A stretch of DNA of 64,000 bases from Physcomitrium patens (lineage: Eukaryota; Streptophyta; Bryopsida; Funariales; Funariaceae): contig NC_037263.1 in NCBI RefSeq assembly GCF_000002425.4, forward strand, positions 4,557,199 to 4,621,198. The letters are read 5' to 3'. Below the pieces are notes generated by a model that did no database searches, was not told the DNA's origin, and saw only the letters and a program-made list of their open reading frames with translations. Made by a program: the position numbers and the translations under genes. Below are positions 32,001 to 43,716 of the stretch, in pieces; within the stretch, counting starts at the first letter, position 1, and each line of letters starts with the position of its first letter.

Positions 32001-34890
32001 AGGATAGTTAGACAAAGTATAAATAAAACTAGCTAAGGTTATTTGGGGCATTTGGTTATGTATGGCTTTGGTCTTTTTTTCTCAGTAAAATTTGATTTAC
32101 ATTTTCGGTTCTGTTCTGTTCTATTTTTTATTGTTCTATTTTATCTTTTATGTTCTATTCTATTTAATTTTCTTCAATTTTATTTTGGTCTATTTTTTCC
32201 TACTTTGTGATGGAATTTATATTACTACAGACTAAAAAAATTTTATATCTTTAAGAAAATTCAATCCCATTTCATGGATATCAGAGGAAATATTAGTCTA
32301 TTCTTTGGTAGTGTATTAATAGCCACTATCTAATTAGAGGTTAATTATTATGATCACATCAATTACTATTTTAAATCTACTATGAGCTATTTTTAAGAAG
32401 TTAATTAGAAAGATAGAAGACATTACAATAGCAAAATTTGGCAAGAAAATTATAACATGGAAGATATGACGGAGCTATCCTAGATAGACGCTTAGATGCA
32501 ATACTTCCTAGATCAAATAGCTACTCTACAAAGACAAATAGAAGCTTCTAGAGTAAAAGAGTAAACATTTGTTAGGCTGAAATTAAGCAAGTGAAAAACG
32601 TATTCTAGAACTTCAAGGCAAGAAGATGTATACCAATGGCTCTTTAGCCTATAACAATACCTCTAACTATTTGGGGCCAACACCACTCGAGGAATTATAT
32701 ATGCAACTAGCTATTTGAGAGGTACTGCAATCATTTAGTGGTGACATTTTCCTCAAAACTATAGAACTCTAGGTGGATTTTATAACTAGAAAGAGTTTAA
32801 GATTGAATTAAAGAATCAATTTTGGTCCATCAATGTAGAGAAGTTAGCATGCAATCAATTAGATTATCTTATAGAATCTAAGTCAATATAAGATTATATC
32901 TTCTAATTTAAGTTTCTATATCTCAAAATTGGCAATGTTTCAAAGACAAAGATGATAAATTCATTTATATAAGAATTGAAACTTGTGATTCAATAAAGAG
33001 TGGAATTAAGTGATCTGCAAGCATTTGATGAGGCAATTAGGATTGTAGAGAGGGTCAATGCTATAGATTTCAAAAATCATAAAATACAACCTATAGAGTA
33101 AAATCTTATGCTATTATTTAATATTATGGTACAATAACTAATGTCAATGGAGATTAACGCCTTGTAAAGACCATTGATACCATAAAAATAAAAAAATATT
33201 GGTATAAAAGGAATTGTGTTATTATTATTAAGATCTAGGCCATCAAATCAAAGATTATTTAAAGTGTTAAAATTTAGGTATCAACAAATCAAGGTGGATT
33301 CAAAATCTCAAGATTCACCAAGATGATAAAGAAATGGAGTATAGAAATAGAGCTCTCTAATAAAAGCATCAAGAGCAAATATTAGGGATAACTATTGTCT
33401 CTCAAAGACAAATGGCATGACCTTAGACAACTATCAGAAAGCTCAACTAGTAAGTCTAATAGGTCGACTAAGAAGATAACTATGTTGAGTACTTATAGAC
33501 TATGACTCTACAAAAAATTACATCTTGATTGAGATTATTGACCAATTTTAGATTAAAATCAAGGTGATCAAAGGAAGAAGTATATACCTAATTAATGACC
33601 AAGAGAACATATTAAGTAAAACATGTAAAAAAGAAATCTTGAGGTTGAATGACACTTATGCCTTAAGAAAAAAGTTTAAGATAACAAAGCTTAAAGATGA
33701 TGTTATCCTAGGTATGATATGATTAGAGGTGGAAAATAAGCAAATTTATTGATTAACAAAGATAGTTTTCTTTGAAGACGATGGATGCAAGATGATTCTT
33801 TATGCCTCTATATTGAGTGAAGTAACAAAATGATCTGCAACTAAAAGCTTATTTGTAGGAATGTTCTTTATCAAGAAACAAATATAACATAAGCAATTGA
33901 TATATATGGTGGTTCTAAATCTTGCCTCAATAGTAGAAATAATAGCCATAAGATCAAAAAAGATAGAGCTATTCATATGTGAATATTAGGATGTTTTTCC
34001 AATTGATTTATTTAGTGGCGGGCTATCTAATTGAGGTACCTTCTTTCTTATAGAATTATTGTTTAGAGCCAAATTGGTAAGTCAACTAATTTTTTGCCAA
34101 GTACCAAATGAACTTAAAGAGCTACAAAAGACATTGGAGGAACTCTTGAAAAAGGGCCTAATCAAAAAAGCAGGTCACCATAGAAAGCATCTATATTATA
34201 TGTAGTTAAGAAGGATGATGGATTTTAGCCTTGCATCGATTATAGAGGTTTCAATAGGCAGACTGTCAAGAATACATATTCACTTCCATACGTAGATGAT
34301 CTTTTTAACCAATTTTAAGGTATAATTATCTTTAGCAAATTGGACCTTTGCAGTGGCTATTGGTAGATACTTATTGCAAAAGAATATATAAAAAAGATGG
34401 CAATTATTATGCACTATGGATATTTTATATGGCTTATTTTACTTTTTGGCCTTACCAATGCTTCAACCTCTTTGATGGATAACATAAACATACTATTTTG
34501 AAACCTTTTGGATAAGTATGTACTTATCTCTATTGATAATATCATAGTATATAATAAAATCCCTGAACAGTATGAGCAACACCTATGGAAAGTGTTGCAC
34601 TAACTATAAGATAGTTGCTTCTATTGCAAGCAATCAAAGTAAAAAACTTTGAAAGTCGAAGGTCATATTTTTAGTACATATAGTGTCCTCTGAGGACATG
34701 TATATGAAATAGGATAAGATAAAAGTAATAGAAGGTTAACCAACTTCCAAAGATGCTTCTAAGATTTGGTCATTTTTAGGCCTTGTTAGATATTATCGCC
34801 ATTTTATTGGTAATTTATACATATTACTACTTCATTGACAAGCTTATTAAAAAAAGGTGGACCATTTGAAAGGAAATTGGAGCAGCAAAG

Positions 34891-36216
34891 TGTTGACATA
34901 TTACGTGTTGACTTGTTTGAGAGTGCACTGGGCACTTAGCTGTGGAAGATGAAGTTGTGTTTCACAAGTATCTAAGAAATCCTAATAGATTTCATCTATA
35001 TGAGAAGAATACAATTTGAATTTTAATTCAAAAGTACTAAAAAATACTCTTTTTAATAGCTTCAATCATACATAAATCCCAATTATCTTATTACTTTCAT
35101 ATTTAAGTAATTTAGATTTTTTAGGTAAGTCCTAATTCTAATCAATGAACTTTGATAAGCTGTAACTTCTAATTTGACTATCCACTTGATATAAAATTTT
35201 GCATGCAATTGTGAATATAAGTCTTCTATGTGTGTAAGAAATTTCAACCCAATCCAACTTACAAATTGTATGAAAAACCTCCAAAAATTGCACTGATGTC
35301 ACTCCGCTACCAACTTAAAAGGTGATGCAAAAATTCCAGCTATGATTTCTCCTTCTCCAACTATTAACTTTAATTTGAAATTGGTGTATAGCTTGATCTT
35401 TAAGTCTTCTAATACTATGCCAAATTTCACCTTGATCAAACTAGTTGATCTTTAGATATTATAGAAATCCTATTCAATCAAAAACTGTAAACTTCCAAAA
35501 TCCTCTTGTGCTAAAACTAGATATCTCTAAACCTCATTGTTAGATTAAAACAAAATTTTGTATACACTTAGCACACCTAGTAATCCAAAAAATACCAAAT
35601 TTTGAACTATACATGTTATACCAATCGCACAAACTAGCCAAAATTGCTAGTCCTAATTGTATTATATAAAATCCAAATCACCAATATAAATCGTGACTTT
35701 GAACAACAATTGCAAAGTCTTCAAAAATCGTACAAAAACAAGCCTTATACCTCTAGAAAGAACTCAAAGCTAGCTCTCTAATTCTTATTTTTGATCTCTC
35801 AAATCTCCCATATTTTACTCTAAGTTGTCATTTTTGTAGCTAGAGGTTTAATTTTGATCTTGTCCCACAAATAGTCGACTTCAAGGTATCAATCTAACCT
35901 ATCTTAAGGATTTTTTTAGTCCAATCCTATTTTCAACTTAATCCTATTATCAACCATATCAACCATTTACTTCTTCTATCTTTATTTTTATTGATTTATA
36001 GCCTTTTAAAGGTAATAATAGAATTTCTATATCTTAGAAGATAAAAATACTAACTTTTATCTACTTGCTACTAAGACAAGTATAATAGGCTAAGAAGATT
36101 TTATAAAAGCCTTATTAAAATATTTTAAATTCTTGTTGAACTAAGATAATAGAGTATTAATTAAAAAAATCGTTTTTAGTCATATTTTCACCATATAGTC
36201 ATATCACAATACGACA
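34891..36216 (-). repeat. Solo Gy1-type LTR inside Gy4
   Basis: About 1.32 kb, plus-strand start TGTTGACATATTACG and end CAATACGACA. It interrupts the Gy4 RNase H region: the flanks read ...GAGCAGCAAAG on the left and CAACGTCTTTGATATG on the right, consistent with a 5-bp duplication CAAAG/CAACG with one difference. It aligns along most of its length with 29984-31333. No body is attached, so it is a solo LTR. Confidence 0.8.
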
Positions 36217-36554
36217 ACGTCTTTGATATGTTGAAGGAGGCATTCATTACTACTCCAATATTGCAACCATATGATTCCAACTTTCTTTGTATTCTTAACA
36301 TTGATGCTTTCGACTTTACTATTGGAAGGATCTTTCAATAAAACTCTGGTTGTGGCTTTTATTAATGACATATAAATTATGCAATCTTAGAAAGAAATAT
36401 CATAATTGCTCCATATGTAATCAAGAGAAATTAGTAATTATACATATCACAAAGGTGTGGTCACACTATCTATTAGGAAAGCTAGTGATTGTTTGAATTG
36501 ACCATCAATCCTTGCTACATAATTTGAATTTGAAAAATATGAAATCATGATACT
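36217..36554 (+). pseudogene. Gy4 RNase H region, up to the GyII-B insertion
   Basis: Follows the solo LTR with FDMLKEAFITTPILQPYDSN and an NIDAFDFTIG block, the RNase H start of a Ty3/gypsy pol. It continues to the insertion point of GyII-B. Confidence 0.7.
36550..36554 (+). other. Target-site duplication of GyII-B, left copy (ATACT)
   Basis: ATACT here, directly before the LTR start TGTAATTGCTCG, equals ATACT at 55088-55092, directly after the other LTR. A perfect 5-bp duplication across 18.5 kb. Confidence 0.9.
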
Positions 36555-37345
36555 TGTAATTGCTCGTTTTACTTATTCCAGAAGAAACCTCCCAGAATAA
36601 ATCCACATAAGAGGATTCGAATACAAAGAATGACTAGTTGCTTAAGTGTTCACGTTAAGATCACACAATCAATTACCTCCTGAATGTATCGTCTCTATTT
36701 CTAATATCTGAACACACAAGGAAACTATAATCTCCTCCTTCATCTTATCGATCTCTTCCTTACAGCAATTCAGTCATACCAATAACTGCTATTTCCACCA
36801 ATATATTCACCCTCATAATCTCCAACTGTAATACTGCACCCTCACAGCTTTCAGCACACAATTACCATCATTCCAATTATTGGAATTCTTCACATAGAAC
36901 TACCATTCACATTACGGTGTTTCACAGAAACACAGACTCATTCTCTCTTCTGAATTACAATCAAATTTCAGCATTCAATCTTTCTTCTTCTCAAATAATA
37001 TCAATCACATTTCCATTCCATAATTTACTTCACAATATTCAGAAACTCTCAATCCTCTTATTCAAAGAAAATAACAAATAAAAGAAAAGAAGTAGCACCA
37101 AGCTTACCCCGGCTCACACTATCACAGCGATGGCCCTCGGTTCATGACTATCACAGTTTGGCATCTTAATTAACTTCTACAATTCCTATATACTTTCCCT
37201 TAATTTTCCAGATTCTAACTATAATTCTATAATTAACCACTTTTCAGAACTAAATCACTCATCCGTCTTCCTGAATTTCCTAATATATGGACTATTATTA
37301 TATTTTACCAATATCTTTCAAAAATGAATTAATAGCTATTCTACA
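36555..37345 (-). repeat. GyII-B 3' LTR
   Basis: 791 bp, TGTAATTGCTCG ... TTCTACA in plus orientation. It is followed on the plus side by TAGCCCCACTCCTA, the complement of the purine tract. It pairs with 54297-55087 (same length, shared diagnostic block ACTAGTTGCTTAAG). Confidence 0.93.
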
Positions 37346-37525
37346 TAGCCCCACTCCTATCTGTGTAGTGTCCTCGCAAATATTCAATTGATACCTATCT
37401 AAAAATTACCTAATAAAACTCTACAAAAATTGCGATCCCTCTGGCCTATTTAATTAATCAATTGTCGCAGTATCTGTTATTGGTTCTATCGATTCCGGTT
37501 CCAATTGCAAATCTTCGTCCTATTC

Positions 37526-38323
37526 TGTGATTGCTCGTTTTACTTATTCCGAAAGAAACCTCCCAGAATAAACTCGTATAGGGGGATGTGAACACGGAGA
37601 ATGACCATGTATATGAGCTCCAATTGTTAGGGTCACACAATTAATCGCTACTGCTGAATGCTTACCATACCGAAGAACACTTAACTTTTCTTCCTACTGT
37701 CCACTCTCTCATATCAATACAATAACATCTACGATAACGATTTCAGTACCTTGTGTAATTCACGAACACACAAGCGTATCCCAAACCCTGGAACGAACAA
37801 CTTCCAATCCATAGAATCTAATCAAGACAATTCCTTCGATTACAATTCCTCTCCACTAAACTTACAATCTTGCGATAAACAGTGAGTGGAAACTTCCAAA
37901 CGCCCTCAATCTTTCACAACAATTGATAAACAGTGATCCATAAATAACTTTGTAAATCAAACATTAATTCATTAAATCGATTCTCTTTACTAGAATCAAC
38001 ACTAACACAAAAGAAATAAGAAAACTAAGAAGAAGAGATAGCACGAAGCTTATCCCCGGCTCAGTACTATCGCAGTCTGGCCCTCGACTTACGACTCTCA
38101 CAGTCTGGCCCTCGGCTCACAACTCTCACAGTCTAGTATTTTCTTCCCCTCTCCCATCCTCCTTATACTACCCCGAGATACCAACTCCTATACTACAGAT
38201 GATAACTACTTTTTCTGACTATTCATCCATTCTACGTGCTGAACTATCTTTTCAGCAGTTATCTATCCCTGTTTACACTATACACTAGGTATCTACATTC
38301 TAAAAATAACTACTTATTCTACA
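37526..38323 (-). repeat. GyII-A 3' LTR
   Basis: 798 bp, TGTGATTGCTCG ... TTCTACA in plus orientation. It is 28 bp longer than its partner because the phrase CTCACAGTCTGGCCCTCGGC is present in one extra copy around 38095-38130. Confidence 0.93.
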
Positions 38324-38337
38324 TAGCCCCACTCCTA
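38324..38337 (-). other. GyII-A polypurine tract
   Basis: Minus-strand TAGGAGTGGGGCTA directly before the 3' LTR start TGTAGAATAAG. The same tract precedes the GyII-B 3' LTR at 37346-37359. A 12-base copy of its core (GCCCCACTCCTA on plus) also occurs inside the element at 38783-38794. Confidence 0.8.
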
Positions 38338-38431
38338 ACTGTGCAACGTCCTTGCAAACACTCAATTGATATCTATCTAAAAATTATCTAACAAAATTCT
38401 ACAAAAATTACGATACCTCTGGCCTATCTAA

Positions 38432-38662
38432 TTAATCAATTGCCGCAATATCTGTTATTGGTTCTACTGATTCCAGTTCCAACTGCAAATCTTCATCCTC
38501 CTCCAATCCTTTCATCGGCTCCTGCCTCAACTGAGCTGAAAGGTCTTCATTGTACTCGCCCAGTTCACGGACTTGAGCTTCCAATTTCAAGATCTGGACA
38601 TCGCGAAGTTCCACTTGTTGCTGCTGCTGACTCATCCATTCTGGAATATCTTCAATTAACAC
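38432..38662 (-). CDS. GyII 3' coiled-coil frame
   Basis: An open 76-codon frame near the 3' end of GyII-A: EWMSQQQQQVELRDVQILKL then EAQVRELGEYNEDLSAQLRQ, followed by an acidic tail (EDEDLQLELESVEPITD). Heptad-like spacing and a poly-Q run suggest a coiled coil. The counterpart in GyII-B is at about 43720-43900. It may be the C-terminal tail of the original polyprotein kept in the short form; its role is unknown. Confidence 0.6.
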   Translation of the reverse strand: MLIEDIPEWMSQQQQQVELRDVQILKLEAQVRELGEYNEDLSAQLRQEPMKGLEEDEDLQLELESVEPITDIAAID

Positions 38663-38879
38663 TTGTGACCGACTCTCACTATTAACTCTTAACTGAAACT
38701 ACTACTCTCAAAAACACAAGAAATACAATAAAATGGCACTCCAGCCAATCCAAAACAATACCACAGAATGACTTTAACTGATGCCCCACTCCTATTGTTT
38801 TACCTAGTGGTGATAATAACAATATGTTATCCATACTATCTATGAAAGGTAATGAGAAGTAATCTTTCTTGGTAGCCAC

Positions 38880-39935
38880 ATTAAGTTTCCAAAAATCCTC
38901 ACAAATTCGGATTTTTCCATTCTTTTTCTACACCATTACGATTGGAGAAATTCCCTCACTATTTGGTACCGGGTAAATAAAATCAACCACAAGAAGCTTG
39001 TCCAATTCTTCCTTCACCATGAGGGAATATTTAGGATTAAGGCGATGTTGCCTCTTCCGTACCGGTTTAGCGTTCTCCTCTAAAATGATACGATGCTCAC
39101 ACACTTCAGTGGGAATACCTTTTAAATCATCATAAGAACAAGCAAAAGCAGATTTATGATGCAAGAAAAATTTGATCCAGCAGGTCAACTCTTGTTCCTT
39201 AATACCTTCGTAGACCTTAATTGTCCGAGGTTCTGATGTGGTTGCTAAGTTGATAGTTTGACATAAAGGTGCAACGGCGATGTTCTGTTTCAACCCCAGT
39301 ACTGATTTAAAGTCAGTCGGTAAGTTCGACATGTATGAAGTACTGAATCCTGTGTCCAGGGCACTAACATGGTACACATCATACTTGGTCATCCAATCAG
39401 TACTAACATAATCCAAGTTTTTCGAGTCCGTCAGGTATATCAAGTACTCCCCTGGACCTCCACATTGGTACACCACTTCAAGGTGTAGTGCTGCGTCCAC
39501 GGGCGCCTCCGTAATTAATGCTACTATGTCGTTATCAGAGCTAAGCTCATCGTCCGACATTAATTCAGATGCTGGAAATTGAGACTCCCCATGATAGTGT
39601 ACTGGATACATTTGTAACACCATTTTGTCTCTATCCTTGCTAATTGTCAAAGTATCCCGACCCCAATCATTCTTCGCCTTTGCTTGATAAAGCCAGGGTC
39701 GTCCCAATAAAATTGGATACAATAAAGTCGAACGTTGTAACCGAAAGACAATATAGTCGATTTTATATGCAATACTGACAATCATAGTTTGAACACTCCG
39801 TAAGATATCCATTGATTTAACCCGACTATGATCTGCCATCCGTAATACCAATGTCGTGGGTACTAAGTGTTCCAAATCTAAAGCATCCATTGTATTAGCG
39901 TTCATTAAATTGACGCTGGAACCACCATCTACCTA
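38880..39935 (-). pseudogene. GyII-A protease and start of RT
   Basis: Starts near the protease active-site region (GGSSVNLMNANTMDALDLEH across 39880-39935), continues with TTLVLRMADHSRVKSMDIL and YPILLGRPWLYQAK, then a linker, and ends with the RT start VCEHRIILEENAKPVRKRQH, KYSLMVKEELDKLLVVDFIY and SPIVMV. This is the standard Ty3/gypsy junction between protease and RT. Confidence 0.87.
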
Positions 39936-40589
39936 AACACCCGAGATCATAACACCATCAATCGAAACATCGATGGTTGATGCACCTAGGTCATGGTTCA
40001 AACTAACTTTACAAACTTCTTTATTACAGTGCCTATGCCGTATTAACGATGAATTCAATGTAGAACGGCACTCTGGTGCGACCGTTAGAAGTTGCTTCAT
40101 AGGAATAGAAGGCAAAATAGTATCCAAATCCTTCAAAATAACATAGGGTTCTATATTTAGGATAATTCCCAATGCCTTCTTTTTTTTCATTGGTTTGAAT
40201 TTAACTCCATGAGGTAAGATATTCTTCCGCCCTGGACTAGGAAGTGGAATAGCAATTGGGACTTCCTTGGAATTCTCGCCTCCGAGAAAATCTTTCAACG
40301 GATAGGACGTTTCTCGAAAGTGCGTAGAGATCGGAACTGCTTGGAACGGAACTGAAGCCTCCATAATTGAGACCTCATTGAGTTGTGCCACTGAGTCAGG
40401 TCTCATATTGGGTACGAAGCCCGTAACAGGACCTGGATTGGTAGGTCCCAGTAAATTGGCATGTGGAACCAAATTGGATTCCTCAGTCTGTTGAGGTCTC
40501 AATATTGAGATACGTCTCAATATTAATATTGGTTTGTTTAGCCCCATGGACGGCACTACTTGCTCTCCTGTGATTAGATCATCCATATC

Positions 40590-42692
40590 CTGAATTGGAT
40601 TCTTATCTTTTTATTGGCATGTGGTAAGCATTACGTTCACCACCTCGACACGATGTACTGGTGAGTCTCGTTGAACAGGGCCTTTGTCCTCCGCCGGTTG
40701 GCTTATTTGCATTTACTGGTCCCAGTTATTATAATTAAAGGGCGCATTGCACTACTGATAAGTGTGACCAGACTGCTTACAATTTCCACATATTGGAACA
40801 TAGTCATCATTGGCCCTTGCATTAGGACATTCACTCACATTATGTCCGATTTTTCTGCAACGATAGCAACAAAGTGGTTTCCTGCCAATTCCTTCAGGGA
40901 TAATGGGTGTCTCTACTGGTATATAACGGCTAGGTCTATTCCATGTTGGATGAGTAAAGGATTCTGGTTGATCCATTATTACTATAGAGTCTAGCATTGG
41001 CTTTGTCATGGGTGGATATTGATGGTATTCTGGTTGGTTCATCGCCAATCCATGAGTATTGGATACACCTTCTTGGTGAAATTTAGAGTTGAAGAAATTA
41101 AAATAATTCCTATTTTGTTTATTCACTCGATTTCCATTCTAGCCAAACCTATTTCTCGTTTGTACTTGATTGACATCCGATTGGGTTGGTTGAGTCATTA
41201 TCTAGTTACTGAGTTGTTGTTGCTTCCGTAAATTCTAATAGTTGGTGGTAATATGCTTGCCTCCGCAAAAGGTACATTGTACAGTCCTTTGGGGTGGTGA
41301 AGGACATTCTGTTACTAAATGACCTTGTCCCTTACAATTGTTGCACCAGACATTGGGATGCATATTGGTTGGTTTATGCCTTTTTTTTTTATCCTTGGCC
41401 AAATTCACAGCCAATTCATCCATTTTTTTCATCAATGTTAACAGCAATAACTCATTGGGATCCCTTAATACCAATGCATTTGGTAATTCCTTTGTAGGTA
41501 TTGGTTTCTGATACGTGGAATAAGGTGCATACGGGTGTGATGATGATGGTGGTACAGCTTGCAATGGAACGGCATCCACTATTTCCTGTGGAATTGTATC
41601 ATAATCATTCCTTCCCAAATAACTTTCCGATGCGTCATTCCAATTTGTCATTTGATAACTTCCTTGAGATGGAATCATCGTGGCTCCAACTGTTAAGTTC
41701 TGGTCATAGTGACATTCCTCCCATACTTTTGTTCACTCAAGAGATGATGCAATGGTGGCTGATTGGGCCTCCTTTACAAACATTTTCAATTCTGGTGGGT
41801 GTAGTCCATTAACCAATATGGACAACACAAATGATTTCGGTATTTGGTTATTTGGCCATTTTCGAAGTATATCCGCTACACGATCATAATATGACTGTAC
41901 CACTTCCCTTGGTACTATTCTGCTGTTCATTAATTTTTTTCTAAGACGTTCTTCAAAACCAATTATTTGAAAATGGGCTAAAAATATATTTTTCAATGCC
42001 TCCCAATTGATAAATTGTCTCACAGGTTGGCGGTTATACCACTCAAACGCTGTGTCTTTCAATGTCGCTGGCAGCCATCTGAGCCAAATGTCTTCTGTTC
42101 TTCCATTATTGGCTACATACGCCATCAAGAATTGAGACAAATGTTGATCTGGATTCGCACCTAGCAAACCCCGAAAAGTAGGTAATAGCGCGATGCTAGT
42201 CGTTCGATCACCCACTGCACCCATTTGAACTGCAATCAAAACTATTGGTCCTCTGGACGTCATTAAAGATGCCGGTGTTCCGCTCAATTTCTTATTAAAA
42301 TAAAAACTGTCTCCCACAAAAGTCTTTTTCGGACTTCCAGGCCTTCCAAATTGACTATTATTATTCCCAAATAATTTTACTGGTTGAATATGAGGTGAAA
42401 ACGATAGGTTTTGATATACTCTGAATTCGTCTTTATTGGCAAGTGATTTATGCCGATCTTCAGAACCAGTCTTGTTAGGATCGGACGTATTTCTAATGGA
42501 GAAGATACCCAATAGGGTACCTAATTCCTCTGTGCCTTCCTCATTTTTTGTTAATAACTTCAAGAGGTTTGCTGGACTATTAGCAGCGCTTCCCATGAGT
42601 GCTCTTGGCAATTTCTTTAATGGTATGTACTTCTGAAATATTAGAAGTTGATCGTCTTTTTGGTACGATCGAATATGTCGACAGACATGCAA
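40590..42692 (-). pseudogene. GyII-A gag region with four zinc knuckles
   Basis: Capsid domain about 41730-42330 on the minus strand (NPDQHLSQFLMAYVANNGRT, WLPATLKDTAFEWYN, NWEALKNIFLAHF, SYYDRVADILRKW). Zinc knuckles in order: CNNCKGQGHLVTEC, CTFCGGKHITTN (C-C-H type with short spacing), CYRCRKIGHNVSEC and CGNCKQSGHTYQ. Four knuckles is more than the one or two usual for plant Ty3/gypsy gag. Gag would package the RNA into particles. A few breaks. Confidence 0.87.
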
Positions 42693-42927
42693 CCACGGCT
42701 TAATCCAACTTTATCGATGCTTCTTTTTTAATTTGTGATCTCGCTTATTACGTAATAAATTTCTTGCTTGCGATCACTCTATTCTTTCCTTTGATTGCTT
42801 TATTCTCTTTGCTGTTAAATTCTCATTCTTAATAACCATACTCTTTTATTATTTCTACTGAGTTTGCTTCCTAATCTCCTTTACTGCTTGGATAGTTAAT
42901 TCCTAACACTCAATAATGTTGTCAATT

Positions 42928-42943
42928 CCCGGCAGCGGTGCCA
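42928..42943 (-). other. GyII-A primer-binding site (tRNA-Asp type)
   Basis: Minus-strand TGGCACCGCTGCCGGG with a 3-base spacer from the 5' LTR; same site as in GyII-B. Confidence 0.78.
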
Positions 42944-42946
42944 AAA

Positions 42947-43716
42947 TGTGATTGCTCGTTTTACTTATTCCGAAAGAAACCTCCCAGAATAAACCCGTAT
43001 AGGGGGATGTGAACATGGAGAATAACCATGTATATGAGCTCCAATTGTTAGGGTCACACAATTAATCGCTACTGCTGAATGCTTACCATACCGAAGAATA
43101 CTTAACTTTTCTTCCTATTGTCCACTCTCTCATATCAATACAATAACATCTACGATAACGATTTCAGTACCTTGTGTAATTCACAAACACACAAGCGTAT
43201 CCCAAACCCTGGAACGAACAACTTCCAATCCATAGAATCTAATCAAGACAATTCCTTCGATTACAATTCCTCTCCACTAAACTTACAATCTTGCGATAAA
43301 CAGTGATTGAAAACTTCCAAACGTCCTCAATCTTTCATAACAATTGATAAACAGTGATCCATAAACAACTTTGTAAATCAAACATTAATTCATTAAATCA
43401 ATTCTCTTCACTAGAATCAACACTAATACAAAAGAAATAAGAAAACTAAGAAGAAGAGATAGCACGAAGCTTATCCCCGGCTCAGTACTATTGCAGTCTG
43501 GCCCTTGGCTCACAACTCTCACAGTCTGGCATTTTCTTCCCCTCTCCCATCCTCCTTATACTACCCCGAGATACCAACTCCTATATTACAATTGATAACT
43601 ACTTTTCCTGACTATTCATCCATTCTACCTACTGAACCACCTTTTCAGCAGTTATCTATCCATGTTTACACTATACACTAGGTATCTACATTCTGAAAAT
43701 AACTACTTATTCTACA
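42947..43716 (-). repeat. GyII-A 5' LTR
   Basis: 770 bp, paired with 37526-38323. Eight differences, seven of them transitions, were counted over the first 375 bp. Primer site adjoins at 42928-42943. Confidence 0.93.

Larger units (their letters stand above)
31721..36554 (+). mobile_element. Old Ty3/gypsy element Gy4, left part
   Basis: A heavily decayed plus-strand Ty3/gypsy fossil. A probable LTR/leader (about 31721-32240) carries a TATA-like GTATAAATAA (32018-32027) and three 43-bp repeats. Parts after it: gag (about 32450-33100, with QDYIFQFKFLYLKIGN), protease region (about 33500-33830), RT (about 34060-34790, with CIDYRGFNR-like and LPMLQPL-like blocks), and RNase H (from about 36217), which resumes after the GyII-B insertion at 55093. 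Many breaks: the oldest element in the stack. Confidence 0.75.
37526..43716 (-). mobile_element. Ty3/gypsy element GyII-A (non-autonomous layout), nested in GyII-B
   Basis: Minus-strand LTR element, 6.2 kb. LTRs 42947-43716 (5') and 37526-38323 (3'); imperfect target duplication TATTC (37521-37525) / TCCTC (43717-43721), which match the corresponding uninterrupted sequence of its own copy (TCCTC at about 38498). Primer site for tRNA-Asp at 42928-42943. Parts: gag (about 40750-42692) with four zinc knuckles, protease (about 39600-39930), RT start (about 38880-39200), 3' coiled-coil frame (38432-38662), purine tract 38324-38337. It lacks most of RT and all of RNase H and integrase, so it depends on a helper. 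LTR identity by hand over 375 bp is about 98%: the youngest insertion here. A few breaks. Confidence 0.92.
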
